NCBI GenBank assembly: GCA_027314645.1
Contig: DAHVAL010000004.1
Location: 52,737-116,736, forward strand
DNA: 64,000 bases
From: Nitrospirota bacterium
Lineage (GTDB): Bacteria; Nitrospirota; Leptospirillia; Leptospirillales; Leptospirillaceae
Reading direction: 5' to 3'
Shown piece after piece: positions 42,126 to 51,497 of this stretch; within the stretch, counting starts at the first letter, position 1; each line of letters opens with the position of its first letter. The notes below the pieces were generated by a model that had not been told where the DNA came from, made no database searches, and saw nothing but the letters and a program-made list of their open reading frames with translations. Both the position numbers and the translations under genes were made by a program.

Positions 42126-42177
42126 AAGCTTATCGTGCATCGAGAGGGAGGGATAAAACACAAATAAACCCTCAAAA

Positions 42178-42265
42178 GATTCAGGCGCTCCCCATTATTG
42201 CAAACCACTTTTTAAAAAACAAGATGTGTTTTGCAAAGGGCAAAGAAAACCAAAACGCCTGAATC
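42178..42265 (-). repeat. Long nested inverted repeat downstream of pnp
   Basis: Outer arms GATTCAGGCG (42178-42187) and CGCCTGAATC (42256-42265) are exact reverse complements, 68 bases apart. Inside, GCAAACCAC and GTGTTTTGC (about 42201-42236) pair with one mismatch around an A/T-rich core. On the minus strand the outer arm ends with TTTTGAGGG, so it could serve as pnp terminator, a processed small RNA or a 3' stability element. It lies 24 bases past the pnp stop. Confidence 0.55.
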
Positions 42266-42288
42266 AAGGCCCGTTTAAGGGAGTGGGC

Positions 42289-44424
42289 TCAGTCCTGTTT
42301 TTTGGCAGCGGCGCGTTTTTCCCGCGCCTCGCCTTCCTCCGCGATCGCCTCCTTGCGGGAAAGACGAATCTTTCCTTGGCGATCCACTTCCAAAACCTTG
42401 ACGATGATTTCATCCCCTTCGTTCACAACGTCCGTGACCTTTTCGACCCGGCGAGGTTCGAGTTGGGAAACATGGCACAGACCCGTTGTCCCCGGCATGA
42501 TTTCGACAAACGCGCCATAGTCAGCGATCGTCTTGACCTTGCCGAGATAAATTTTGCCCACTTCCGCCTCGGCCACGATCTGATTGATCATTTCGATCGC
42601 CCTTTTCGCCGCCTCTTCATCTGCCGATGCGACATGGATCAACCCGGAATCCTCGATATCGATCTTGACACCCGTCTTTTCGGTAATGCTCCGGATCATC
42701 TTCCCACCCGGTCCGATCACCTCACGGATTTTGTCCTGCTTCACCTGAATTGTGAGAATGCGGGGCGCAAACGGAGACATGGTGGCCCGCACCGACGGGA
42801 GGGCTTCCTTCATCTTGCCCATGATATGAATCCGGCCTTCTTTCGCCTGATCCAGGGCTTTCTTCATGATTTCAAGGGTGATTCCTTTGATTTTGATGTC
42901 CATCTGAACGGCCGTCACTCCGGCGTCCGTTCCGGTCACCTTGAAATCCATATCCCCAAGGTGATCTTCGATCCCGAGAATATCGGAAAGAATGGCCACC
43001 CGATTCCCTTCCTTGATCAATCCCATCGCAATCCCCGCCACCGGAGCCTTGATCGGGATTCCCGCATCCATCATGGCCAGGGTCCCCCCGCACACTGTGG
43101 CCATGGAGGTCGACCCATTCGACTCGAGGATATCCGACACGAGGCGAATGGAATAGGGAAATTCCTCCTTCGAGGGCAGCACCGGCAAAAGGGCCCTTTC
43201 CGCTAAATTCCCATGTCCGATTTCTCTCCTCCCGGGACCCCGCATAGGCTTGACTTCGCCGACCGAAAAGGCCGGAAAATTATAATGGAGCATGAAGCGC
43301 TTCGTGGACTCTCCTTCCAACGCGTCGATTTTCTGCTCATCTTCCGAGGTGCCTAGCGTCGCCACGGAAAGGCTCTGGGTCTCTCCCCGTGTAAACAGGG
43401 CGGAGCCATGCGTCCGGGGAAGAATTCCCACATCGATCGTGATGGGCCGGATTTCCGTTGTCTTTCTTCCGTCGGCGCGAATTCCACGATCAAGCACCAT
43501 GGCGCGAAGCAATTCACGCTCGAGGTCGTGGAACCCCATGGAAAACTCTTTTTCTTCCAGCGCGTCCTTGAACCCATCCGGAACAAGGGTTCGCGCAAGG
43601 GAATCCCGCACTTCTTGCGTTTTCTCTTCCCGGGCCTTCTTATCGGATAACACAAGAACTGCCGACAAGCCTTCCTTGCCCCCCTTCCGAATCTGGTCCA
43701 TCAGTTCAGGACGGACCGGGACCTGAGGCAACTGCCGCTTGGCCTTCCCAACCCTCTTCTGAAGGGCCAGTTGTGCAGCGATGATCGGCTGACAGGCTGC
43801 ATGAGCGTTTCTAATGGCTTCCAGGAACAGGTCTTCAGACACTTCAGAGGCCTTCCCTTCCACCATCATGATGGCATCGGCGGTTCCGGCGACAACGAGG
43901 TCGATAATCGACTTTTCCTGCTGCTCAAGGTCCGGATTGATGACGAACTGCCCGTCGATATACCCGACTCGGACAGCTCCAAGAGGATCATGAAAGGGAA
44001 TGTCGGAGATCGTCAGAGCCGCAGAGGCCGCGACGACAGACATGACGTCGGTGACCCCGCCCCGATCCGCGGAGACGACGGAGGCGATGACCTGGGTATC
44101 GTAATAAAACCCCTCTGGAAACAGTGGGCGGATAGGACGATCAACCAACCGGCTGTTGAGAATTTCCCTTTCCGAAGGTTTCCCTTCCCTCTTGAAGAAC
44201 CCCCCGGGAATTTTTCCGGCCGCATAAGCACGTTCCTGGTAGTCGACTGTCAAGGGAAGGAAGTCGGTTCCAGGTTTAATGACCTTGGCTGCGACTGCAG
44301 TTGCGATAATCACAGTTCCTTCGACCCAAAGAACCACGGCCCCATCCGCTTGGCGGGCCATTCTGCCTGTTTCAATTCCGACCGTCTTTCCGCCGACGGT
44401 CAATTCCACAATCTCTGGTTTCAT
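42289..44424 (-). CDS. pnp: Polyribonucleotide nucleotidyltransferase (PNPase)
   Basis: 711 residues. Phosphorolytic 3'-5' exoribonuclease, degradosome core. First RNase PH domain (starting MKPEIVELTVGGK, with SVVSADRGGVTDVMSVVAAS), the helical linker, second RNase PH domain (FAVGE-like region FSVGEVKPMRGPGRREIGHG about 390), then KH (VKQDKIREVIGPGGKMI, about 555) and S1 (GKVKTIADYGAFVEI, about 622) domains. It is 145 bases downstream of rpsO with a structured gap, the classical rpsO-pnp order. Highly charged Lys/Glu tail. Confidence 0.97.
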   Translation of the reverse strand: MKPEIVELTVGGKTVGIETGRMARQADGAVVLWVEGTVIIATAVAAKVIKPGTDFLPLTVDYQERAYAAGKIPGGFFKREGKPSEREILNSRLVDRPIRPLFPEGFYYDTQVIASVVSADRGGVTDVMSVVAASAALTISDIPFHDPLGAVRVGYIDGQFVINPDLEQQEKSIIDLVVAGTADAIMMVEGKASEVSEDLFLEAIRNAHAACQPIIAAQLALQKRVGKAKRQLPQVPVRPELMDQIRKGGKEGLSAVLVLSDKKAREEKTQEVRDSLARTLVPDGFKDALEEKEFSMGFHDLERELLRAMVLDRGIRADGRKTTEIRPITIDVGILPRTHGSALFTRGETQSLSVATLGTSEDEQKIDALEGESTKRFMLHYNFPAFSVGEVKPMRGPGRREIGHGNLAERALLPVLPSKEEFPYSIRLVSDILESNGSTSMATVCGGTLAMMDAGIPIKAPVAGIAMGLIKEGNRVAILSDILGIEDHLGDMDFKVTGTDAGVTAVQMDIKIKGITLEIMKKALDQAKEGRIHIMGKMKEALPSVRATMSPFAPRILTIQVKQDKIREVIGPGGKMIRSITEKTGVKIDIEDSGLIHVASADEEAAKRAIEMINQIVAEAEVGKIYLGKVKTIADYGAFVEIMPGTTGLCHVSQLEPRRVEKVTDVVNEGDEIIVKVLEVDRQGKIRLSRKEAIAEEGEAREKRAAAKKQD

Positions 44425-44468
44425 GCTTGATTATTCCTTTCCGATGACGGATCCTCGTCATGACTCAT

Positions 44469-44560
44469 AAAAAAATACGGGTTCCAGTCGGTCGTAAAAT
44501 CGACTTTCAGATTTTCCGAACTCCTCTTGGAAGTCGGCTTAACGCCCTTCTGAAACCCGT
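44469..44560 (-). promoter_or_regulatory. Structured rpsO-pnp intergenic RNA with terminal T run
   Basis: On the minus strand ACGGGTTTCAG (44560-44550) pairs with CTGGAACCCGT (44487-44477), 11 pairs with one G-U wobble, enclosing about 62 bases that themselves hold two small hairpin-like stretches. The outer stem is followed by ATTTTTTT. It begins 9 bases past the rpsO stop and ends 45 bases before the pnp ATG. It could act as a partial terminator or as an RNase III / PNPase control site like the one known between rpsO and pnp in E. coli. Confidence 0.6.
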
Positions 44561-44569
44561 TTTTCTGTA

Positions 44570-44839
44570 TTATCGGCGCAATCCAAGACGCTTGATCAGC
44601 TCTTGATATTTGGCAGGGTTTGTCGATTGCAGATACTTCAAATGACGCCTTCTTCTGCTCACCATTAATAGAAGACCACGGCGGGAATGAACATCCTTGG
44701 GAAATTTCTTAAAGTGTTCACCCAGCTGGTTAATCCTCTCGGTCAAAATCGCCACCTGCACTTCGACCGACCCGGTGTCGTTGTTTGAGATCTTGAAGGA
44801 GTTAATGACTTCCTGTTTTTTTTCCTTGCTTAATGCCAT
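44570..44839 (-). CDS. rpsO: 30S ribosomal protein S15
   Basis: 89 residues starting [16 protein letters not shown], then [18 protein letters not shown] and [20 protein letters not shown], a normal S15. Its ATG at 44839 has AAGGAG about 10 bases upstream. However, the truB frame runs straight into it without a stop codon, so the same stop at 44570 ends both. See the truB entry and the finding. pnp follows. Confidence 0.95.
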   Translation of the reverse strand: MALSKEKKQEVINSFKISNNDTGSVEVQVAILTERINQLGEHFKKFPKDVHSRRGLLLMVSRRRRHLKYLQSTNPAKYQELIKRLGLRR

Positions 44840-45901
44840 GCCTAATAATCTCCTTTTTCCGTTTTCATTGTTTAAGAGGACGCGATCCCCTTTCCAGGAG
44901 CGTCCGTTCGTCTTTCCCTGGGTCGAAGCCATCCGGACCCGGAAAACAAGGATCATTTTCGCAACCGGGACGCCTCCGGGAATTCGAGAGGCCTGTTCTT
45001 CGCTGATTAACGTCTGAGCCAACCCCAACGTTCGCCCACCAATCTCCATTATTCTAATCGTATCCTTTGCCTGAAACAATCCTTCCTTCCGAAAAATCCA
45101 TACACCAGGAATCAGGCTTCCCTTTTGAATGAAAAAAGGAGCATGAGGCAGGACCTCCACGGAAGGAAGCTCGGAAAAAATCTTTTCGGGCCCGAGCAAA
45201 GAGCGGGACAGATCTTCGCCTGTCCATGACCGTTCGATTTCGTCCAAGGGAACGGAGTTTTCAATCGAAAAACTGCCCACAGTAAGCCTCCTCAAACGGC
45301 TCACATGGCCGCCACATCCAAGGCTCTCACCAATTTCACGGGCAAGCACACGAACATACGTCCCCTTGGAACAGTGGACCCTGAGGGTGACAACCGGCCC
45401 GTCCAAAGACATGAGGTCGAGGGAATGAATCGTCACGGGACGGGATGGCCGTTCTGCGCTGATCCCTTTGCGGGCCAATTTATAGAGCGGGACTCCTTGC
45501 TGCTTCACAGCCGAAAACATCGGCGGCGTCTGCAGCCGCTCCCCCACAAACCCTAAAAGGACCTCACGGATTCGATCCTTGACCAACGCCTCCTGAACGG
45601 GAGCCCTGGAAAGGACCTTCCCCTCGCTGTCGTCCGTATCGGTCGTGACCCCCAGGGTAATATCGAACTCGTAAGACTTGTCATGGGCCTGGATAAACCC
45701 TGACATCTTCGTGGCTTCACCGATAAAAATCGGCAAAAGTCCGGACGCCAAGGGATCCAGTGTTCCTCCGTGGCCGATCCTTTCAATGCCGGATTTGCGC
45801 CGAAGCTTGTCGACAATATCATGGGAGGTGGGTCCCATCGGCTTGTCGACGAGAAGCACCCCGGAAATATGGGACGCCTCAGGTTCCTGAAAAAAGGTCA
45901 C
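44570..45901 (-). CDS. truB: tRNA pseudouridine-55 synthase reading through into S15 (443-residue frame)
   Basis: TruB makes pseudouridine 55 in the T loop. Its catalytic Asp is in [16 protein letters not shown] (D49). The PUA-like domain ends around residue 322 (VAKMILVFR). There should then be a stop, but the frame continues through about 33 basic linker residues and then, in frame, the whole of S15 (from residue 355). Typical TruB is about 300-310 residues. Either TruB-S15 fusion and free S15 are both made, or a one-base sequence error removes a stop. GTG start at 45901 overlaps the rbfA stop (GTGA). Confidence 0.85.
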   Translation of the reverse strand: MTFFQEPEASHISGVLLVDKPMGPTSHDIVDKLRRKSGIERIGHGGTLDPLASGLLPIFIGEATKMSGFIQAHDKSYEFDITLGVTTDTDDSEGKVLSRAPVQEALVKDRIREVLLGFVGERLQTPPMFSAVKQQGVPLYKLARKGISAERPSRPVTIHSLDLMSLDGPVVTLRVHCSKGTYVRVLAREIGESLGCGGHVSRLRRLTVGSFSIENSVPLDEIERSWTGEDLSRSLLGPEKIFSELPSVEVLPHAPFFIQKGSLIPGVWIFRKEGLFQAKDTIRIMEIGGRTLGLAQTLISEEQASRIPGGVPVAKMILVFRVRMASTQGKTNGRSWKGDRVLLNNENGKRRLLGMALSKEKKQEVINSFKISNNDTGSVEVQVAILTERINQLGEHFKKFPKDVHSRRGLLLMVSRRRRHLKYLQSTNPAKYQELIKRLGLRR

Positions 45902-46263
45902 TCTTCTCCATCCTCCGACTCCTTTCCTTCAAGGAGCCTTTCGATTCTGTCGAGTGCGTTTTCTTCGGCATCCTCGACAAAATTGAGTTCAGGAATATAT
46001 TTGATGCGGATTCGACTGGCCAGCTCTTTACGAAGAGTCCCGCGATACCGAGTGAATGCCTCCTGGAAGGCGCCTGGATCTTCACCGGGGAAGACCCGAA
46101 AAAAAACGGTGGCTTTCCTGATATCGCTGGAGAGGGCGACACGGGTGATTGTCGCGCGCGATAGACGAGGTTCCTTGGAAAACCTGGAAAGGATGACCGC
46201 CAGAATTTCATGGATTTCAGAAGAAACCCTGTCAGCCCGACGAAATCCGGAATCCCTTTTCAC
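45898..46263 (-). CDS. rbfA: 30S ribosome-binding factor A
   Basis: 121 residues. Late 30S assembly factor with a KH-like fold. Recognisable: [20 protein letters not shown] (about 7-26), [20 protein letters not shown] and [20 protein letters not shown]. The GTG at 46263 has AGGAG 6 bases upstream and overlaps the ylxP stop (GTGA). The open frame extends to 46398, but that part lies inside the upstream gene. Acidic tail (ESEDGEE). Confidence 0.93.
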   Translation of the reverse strand: MKRDSGFRRADRVSSEIHEILAVILSRFSKEPRLSRATITRVALSSDIRKATVFFRVFPGEDPGAFQEAFTRYRGTLRKELASRIRIKYIPELNFVEDAEENALDRIERLLEGKESEDGEE

Positions 46264-46580
46264 AAAAACTCCTGATGGGAGTCGCTCAATTCCAACTCGG
46301 GGAGAGAGGAGACCGTGTCGACAATTTTTCCGAAGACCCTCACCTGAACCACGGGGTCTTCGGAAATCATCACCGCTTCCACCACGGCTCGTTGCCAAAG
46401 ATCATGATACCCCGTTTCAGCAATGGAGACGGGGTACCGTTCGCGGATTCTTGCCAGGAGGCCTGAAAGAATCTGTCTCTTTTCCTTCAGGGAGTGGACG
46501 GTGGGAAAATGAAGGATCAGAATGAGATGCCCTATCTGGGAGCGCTTTTCGGGATTCTTTTCATGTCGTGATCGTTTCAA
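46260..46580 (-). CDS. YlxP/DUF503-family protein
   Basis: About 106 residues of the DUF503 family found between infB and rbfA. Core: ILHFPTVHSLKEKRQILSGL (about 25-44) then RYPVSIAETGYHDLWQRAVV. No ATG lies at the family's usual position; a TTG at 46580 in frame, overlapping the infB end by 20 bases, is the likeliest start, but ATA or ATT codons nearer the core cannot be excluded. Function unknown in the family, thought to be linked to ribosome maturation by context only. Confidence 0.8.
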   Translation of the reverse strand: MKRSRHEKNPEKRSQIGHLILILHFPTVHSLKEKRQILSGLLARIRERYPVSIAETGYHDLWQRAVVEAVMISEDPVVQVRVFGKIVDTVSSLPELELSDSHQEFL

Positions 46581-49182
46581 GCTTGCCCGCAATCTTTTCC
46601 TGAATAAAGCATTCGATGAGATCTCCGACCTTGATGTCCCGGAAATTCTCGATCGAAATTCCACACTCATACCCAGCGGCAACTTCACGTACGTCATCCT
46701 TGAACCGTTTCAGGGCCTCGATCTTCCCTTCATAAACCACGGTGCCTTCCCGGATAAGTTTCAGAACGGTTCCTGCCCGCTGGATGATCCCCTCAGAGAC
46801 ATAGCACCCTGCGACCATGCCAACGCGACTGATGTTGTATACTTGGCGGACTTCCGCACGGCCAATAAACTTTTCGCGGATGGTGGGGGAGAGCATGCCT
46901 TCCATCGCCTTACGAATATCCTCGACGGCGTCATATATGACCGAATAGAATTTCATCTCGACCTTCTCGCGCTCTGCGAGAGCCAGTGCCTTCGGCTCTG
47001 GACGGACATTGAATCCGAAAATCACGGCATTCGACGCTTGAGCCAGGAGAACATCGGTCTCCCTGATTCCTCCAACCCCTTCATGGATAAACCGGACACG
47101 GACCTTTTTGTTTTCCAGTTTTCCAATGGCTTGCCGAATCGGCTCGATGGATCCTTGAACGTCGACCTTAAGAATCAGATTCAGTTCCTTGATGATTCCC
47201 TCTTCGATTTGCGAATAAAGATCCTCGAGTGTCACCTTTTTATTCTGAAGAAGAAGAGCCGCCCTCTGCCGGGCTTGTCTGGCCATCGCAACCTGACGCC
47301 CGAGCTTTTCGTCCTCGACGGCGATGAAGACATCCCCTGGTTGCGGCATCCCATCAAGACCGATCACCTCCGCCGAATGTGACGGCGTCACCTCCGACAC
47401 GCGGTGACCGAAAGGATCGGTCAGGCTGCGGACCCTGCCTACCTGAGCTCCGAGAACAAGAAAATTCCCCACCTTCAACGTCCCCTTCTGAACGAGGACT
47501 GAAGCGACAATCCCTCTTCCCTTGTCCAGCCGTGATTCGATCACGAGTCCACGGGCCCGACGATTCGGGTTTGCTTTCAGATCGAGGACATCGGCCTGCA
47601 AAAGGATCATTTCGAGAAGGAGATCGAGTCCGATGCGTTTCTTGGCAGAGACCGGACAATAAATCGTCGATCCTCCCCATTCTTCAGGAGTAAGTCCGTA
47701 TTCAGAAAGGGCTTGCTTTACCCGATCCGGATTGGCTTCGGGTTTGTCAATTTTATTAATCGCCACAACGATAGGAACGTCGGCGGCTCTGGCATGGTTG
47801 ATTGCCTCAATCGTCTGGGGCATGACTCCATCGTCTGCCGCGACCACGAGGACGACCACATCAGTCGCCTGCGCGCCTCGAGCCCGCATTGCCGTAAACG
47901 CTTCATGTCCGGGAGTATCAAGAAAAGTGATATCGCGTCCATTGATCGCAACGGTGTAGGCCCCGATATGCTGCGTGATTCCCCCTGCCTCTCCTTCCGC
48001 CACTTTGCTTTTCCTGATTGCATCAAGCAATGACGTCTTTCCGTGATCGGTATGCCCCATGATCGTCACGACAGGCGGTCGGGAGAGGAGATCTTCTTCC
48101 GAATCTCCCGTTTCCCCAAGGATCGATTCTTCCGGTTCTTCCTGCTGGATTTCCACTGAAATTCCAAGTTGTTCTGCAACAAGCAAGGCCGCCTCAGGGT
48201 CGATCGGCTCCGTGATCGTCGCCATCACCCCCATGGCCATGAGCCGCATAATCACGTCCTGGACTTTTACCCCCAGACGGTCAGAAAACTCTTTGATGCT
48301 TGTTCCGGCCTCGATCCGAATGGATTTCTTCCGCGCTTTCGTCCCGTCCACCGCGGGAAAATTATTTTTTGAATCCGCTCCCCCTTTACTTCTTTTCTTG
48401 CTGGAGGGAGGTTTCTTGAAAATTGGACGCGAAAATGCTGGGCGCGACGAGGAAAGAGATTCCGGGGGAGCTCCTGGAGCCACCACCCGATGGACCGGTG
48501 CCGAAGGGGCCGGGGGCTTTGCGAGAGGCTGCTCCTTTTCCCCTGTTTCGTCCAGATCGACAAAATCTTCTTCCTTCAGCATATGAAGGCGGTCAAGTTT
48601 CTGGTTTTTTTCACGCGTCACTTTTCCGACGCGGCCCCGCTTTTCTGCGGCAGCTCCCCGATCGCGCCCGGCCCCTTTTTCTTTTTCCCCGGCCTCTTTG
48701 GCCAAGGGAGAGAGAGGTGGCGGCATCCCGGGGGGGAACGTTTTTTTCGCAGACGCATCTTGTGTCAGCCCTTCAAGCGGAATTCGTGGAAGGACGGATT
48801 CTGGAGAAAGGGAAGATTCGCCCTGCGGGACTTCGACGGACGGCCCCTTCGAAGGAACCCCCCCGGACTCCCTGGAAATCTCAACCCCCTCCAAAGATTC
48901 TTTGAGTGTTATCTCTGATTCGGTGGGTGAAAGACCTTCTTGCGTTGACGGACCAGTCTCTGCATGAGAAATTTCCGCGGCGGCTTTCTTCTTGATCAGA
49001 ATGGGCTTTTTGGGACCCTCGGGAGCTTCTTCTCCCTTTTTGACCTTCTGCCGCACGATCGCAACGGTCCTCTCATCCAAGGTTGCCATATGCGTCGGGG
49101 CATGGATTCCCCATAGCTTGAGCTTGGAAACGAGGACTTTGCTTTCCATCTTCAATTCGCGAGCCAGTTCATAAACCTTCAA
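46561..49182 (-). CDS. infB: Translation initiation factor IF-2
   Basis: 873 residues. GTPase that places initiator tRNA on the 30S subunit. The N-terminal IF2_N motif ([20 protein letters not shown]) precedes a long low-complexity Pro/Glu/Lys linker (about 60-290), then a second IF2_N ([20 protein letters not shown]). The GTPase domain has [12 protein letters not shown], where the more common form is GHVDHGKT, then [16 protein letters not shown] and [10 protein letters not shown]-terminal beta-barrel domains follow. Starts at TTG 49182 with GGGGG upstream. Follows nusA by 19 bases. Confidence 0.96.
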   Translation of the reverse strand: MKVYELARELKMESKVLVSKLKLWGIHAPTHMATLDERTVAIVRQKVKKGEEAPEGPKKPILIKKKAAAEISHAETGPSTQEGLSPTESEITLKESLEGVEISRESGGVPSKGPSVEVPQGESSLSPESVLPRIPLEGLTQDASAKKTFPPGMPPPLSPLAKEAGEKEKGAGRDRGAAAEKRGRVGKVTREKNQKLDRLHMLKEEDFVDLDETGEKEQPLAKPPAPSAPVHRVVAPGAPPESLSSSRPAFSRPIFKKPPSSKKRSKGGADSKNNFPAVDGTKARKKSIRIEAGTSIKEFSDRLGVKVQDVIMRLMAMGVMATITEPIDPEAALLVAEQLGISVEIQQEEPEESILGETGDSEEDLLSRPPVVTIMGHTDHGKTSLLDAIRKSKVAEGEAGGITQHIGAYTVAINGRDITFLDTPGHEAFTAMRARGAQATDVVVLVVAADDGVMPQTIEAINHARAADVPIVVAINKIDKPEANPDRVKQALSEYGLTPEEWGGSTIYCPVSAKKRIGLDLLLEMILLQADVLDLKANPNRRARGLVIESRLDKGRGIVASVLVQKGTLKVGNFLVLGAQVGRVRSLTDPFGHRVSEVTPSHSAEVIGLDGMPQPGDVFIAVEDEKLGRQVAMARQARQRAALLLQNKKVTLEDLYSQIEEGIIKELNLILKVDVQGSIEPIRQAIGKLENKKVRVRFIHEGVGGIRETDVLLAQASNAVIFGFNVRPEPKALALAEREKVEMKFYSVIYDAVEDIRKAMEGMLSPTIREKFIGRAEVRQVYNISRVGMVAGCYVSEGIIQRAGTVLKLIREGTVVYEGKIEALKRFKDDVREVAAGYECGISIENFRDIKVGDLIECFIQEKIAGKLETITT

Positions 49183-49201
49183 AGAACCATCCCCCTCGTC
49201 T

Positions 49202-50548
49202 TTATACCGATCCCGAATCCGTTTCCGGGGTGGTTGTGGCAGACTTTGGATAACCCAGGAAATCTCTGGCAGTTTCGATCAACTTCGCAGCGGTTTTTGG
49301 CCCAAATTTCGGCAATTTTGCAATGTCTTCCGCGCTTGCGTTCGCAACTTTTTCCACTGAATCAAACCCTGCCGCTTTGAGAGCATCCGCCATGTTTCCC
49401 CCCATCCCTGGAAGATCTTCGAGCATGATCAGGGAAGGCTGCTGCTCCACAGGCTGTTCTGACAGAGCTTCATGCTGTTCTTCGGCCGAACGAGCCATCC
49501 GGTCGGCTTCGTACTGCTGCTCGCTGAAGATATCGATTTTCCAACCGGTCAATTTTGCCGCCAGACGCACGTTTTGGCCCCGCCGACCGATCGCAAGGGA
49601 AAGCTGCTGATTCGCGACGACCACGGTCGCAACCTTGTCGAATTCGCCGTCTCGCGTCGCAACACGAAGAACTTTGGCGGGGGAAAGGGCACGTGCGATG
49701 AACGTTCCAGGATCGGGGCTCCAATCAATGATATCGATCTTTTCGCCATGAATTTCGCGAACAATGGCCTGAACTCGCGAGCCTTTGACACCGACACACG
49801 ACCCCACGGGATCGACGTTCGGATCCCGGGAAAGGACCGCGACCTTCGCACGCTCTCCAGGATCCCGGACAACTCCCTTGATCTCGATGATCCCCTCACT
49901 AATTTCGGGAACTTCCTTTTCAAATAACCGCGCCAGAAAGTCTGGATGGGTTCTGGAAAGGATGAGTTGGGGGCCCCGGGTCGTTGTTCTGATATCAAGG
50001 AGAAGGGCCTTCACCCGGTCTCCCCGATGAAAAGACTCTCGAGGAATCTGCTCCTTAAAGGGAAGGATCGCTTCGGTCTTTCCTAAATCAATAATAAAAT
50101 TTCTTTTTTCCTGACCGATATAAACACCGGTAACGACATTTCCCTTCTTTCCTCCAAATTCCTTGGCAACAACAGACCATTCTGCTTCACGCACCTTCTG
50201 GAAAATCACCTGTTTGGCGGCCTGGGCGGCAATGCGACCAAAATCATCGATATCCAAAAATGACCCGATCTCGTCTCCGACTTCAGCGCCAGGATCGGAT
50301 TCCATCGCCTCCTCCAGGGAGATTTCTTCCATGGGAGAAAGAACGTTTTCAACGATTCGTCTGACATGAAGGATTTGAATCTCTCCAGTCTTCGGATCGA
50401 TTTCAACTTGAAAGTTGTCCCCCCCGCCAAACCTTTTTTTGGTTGCGGTCAGAATCGCTGACTGAAGTGCCTCCAAAAGCGTTTCCTGAGAAATTCCCTT
50501 CTCCCGTTGAAGCTGGTCAAGGACACTCAACAATTCCTGGTTAATCAT
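49202..50548 (-). CDS. nusA: Transcription elongation/termination factor NusA
   Basis: 448 residues. Binds RNA polymerase and nascent RNA, shaping pausing and antitermination. N-terminal polymerase-binding domain (1-125), S1 domain (NVVTGVYIGQEKRNFIIDLG, about 135-154), KH1 (from DPVGSCVGVKGSRVQAI, about 243) and KH2 (SLAIGRRGQNVRLAAKLTG, about 318), then a helix-hairpin-helix-like C-terminal region (about 375-435) that replaces the E. coli acidic repeats. A gene in the rimP-nusA-infB operon. Confidence 0.97.
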   Translation of the reverse strand: MINQELLSVLDQLQREKGISQETLLEALQSAILTATKKRFGGGDNFQVEIDPKTGEIQILHVRRIVENVLSPMEEISLEEAMESDPGAEVGDEIGSFLDIDDFGRIAAQAAKQVIFQKVREAEWSVVAKEFGGKKGNVVTGVYIGQEKRNFIIDLGKTEAILPFKEQIPRESFHRGDRVKALLLDIRTTTRGPQLILSRTHPDFLARLFEKEVPEISEGIIEIKGVVRDPGERAKVAVLSRDPNVDPVGSCVGVKGSRVQAIVREIHGEKIDIIDWSPDPGTFIARALSPAKVLRVATRDGEFDKVATVVVANQQLSLAIGRRGQNVRLAAKLTGWKIDIFSEQQYEADRMARSAEEQHEALSEQPVEQQPSLIMLEDLPGMGGNMADALKAAGFDSVEKVANASAEDIAKLPKFGPKTAAKLIETARDFLGYPKSATTTPETDSGSV

Positions 50549-50626
50549 TCACCTCTCCCTTTGGTCCTGGTCTCTCCCTGCGTCAGCATTCTCAAAAGGC
50601 CGCCACCTTCGTTGTAGTCGATAATT

Positions 50627-51178
50627 TCACTGTAGCACATCAAAGTTATCCTTCCCTTCCGGACGGCGTTCGCCCGGGCCCGGAGAATCGGGAACAGGCC
50701 TCCAAAATTCGGCCTGACCACTTTTGATATTCGAGAACATCACCGGAACACTTGTTTTTTTCTTCCCAGATTCGATCATAAGATCAAACTGGTTTTCCAA
50801 AACATTTCCGATACGTCCCCGAAGAACCTTTTGTCCCGAAAGTGGCTCAATAAGCTTGAGACTGATCCATTTTCCTCTATTTTTGGCCAAGTCCCCCGGG
50901 ATTTTGAGGATCCGATCAAGTCCCGGAGAGCTGACCTCCAAATGATATCGTCCCGGAAATGGATCCAGCACATCGAGCAAGACACTGATGCGCCGACTCA
51001 CTTGCTCGAGTTGATCAAGCGTCACTCCCTCCGGTCCTTCGATGAAAACCCGCAATACACCGCCGCTTTTCTTGGGGAGCACGAGATCGTAAAGTGTCAG
51101 TCCCATTGAAACAAGGAGAAGAGAAATCTCTTCGGCCAAATGTTCGGAGGAGGGAGTTGTTACGAGGTTATCAGACAT
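50627..51178 (-). CDS. rimP: Ribosome maturation factor RimP
   Basis: 183 residues. 30S assembly factor. N-terminal half has LLVSMGLTLYDLVLPKKSGG then RVFIEGPEGVTLDQLEQVSRR and YHLEVSSPGLDRIL (the conserved EVSSPGLDRPL-like motif, about 100-113). C-terminal Sm-like half contains LRGRIGNVLENQFDLMI. The ATG at 51178 has GGGAGAAGG upstream. First gene of the rimP-nusA-infB-ylxP-rbfA-truB-rpsO-pnp run. Confidence 0.95.
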   Translation of the reverse strand: MSDNLVTTPSSEHLAEEISLLLVSMGLTLYDLVLPKKSGGVLRVFIEGPEGVTLDQLEQVSRRISVLLDVLDPFPGRYHLEVSSPGLDRILKIPGDLAKNRGKWISLKLIEPLSGQKVLRGRIGNVLENQFDLMIESGKKKTSVPVMFSNIKSGQAEFWRPVPDSPGPGERRPEGKDNFDVLQ

Positions 51179-51248
51179 ATTTTAACCTTCTCCCTAAAAA
51201 AATCAAGACGATCCCAAACAATGATCCCCCTCCTTGAGGGCCAGCCTC

Positions 51249-51485
51249 TTAATGTGTTTCAACAGGAGTTCCCAAAGGAGGCTTATCGGCATAGGGAACA
51301 AAGGAGTTTCCGCCACCAATTTGGCCGGGAAGAAGCGATGGAGGATTGGTCGTTCGGGATTGGGACGGTGCTTTCTCTTGCGCCTTACTTGACGTTTGGG
51401 CGGTGTTTTTGGAGGAATTGCAACCGAAAAGAACGATCATACACCCCAAAAGAACGATGCGTTGCATCTGTTGAGCGGACCACAT
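51249..51485 (-). CDS. Small Pro/Ser-rich lipoprotein
   Basis: 78 residues. A signal peptide (MQRIVLLGCMIVLFGC) with a lipobox LFGC precedes a low-complexity Ser/Thr/Pro/Lys-rich mature part. Chosen ATG at 51485 has GGAG seven bases upstream; alternatives at 51491 and 51467. No family recognised. It follows the DUF4337 gene by 12 bases and lies between it and rimP. Confidence 0.6.
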   Translation of the reverse strand: MWSAQQMQRIVLLGCMIVLFGCNSSKNTAQTSSKAQEKAPSQSRTTNPPSLLPGQIGGGNSFVPYADKPPLGTPVETH

Positions 51486-51497
51486 GGTCATTCTCCA

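Noticed and set aside
42226-43206. 326-residue plus-strand frame across the pnp 3' half
   Set aside because: Antisense to PNPase KH and S1 domains; shadow frame.
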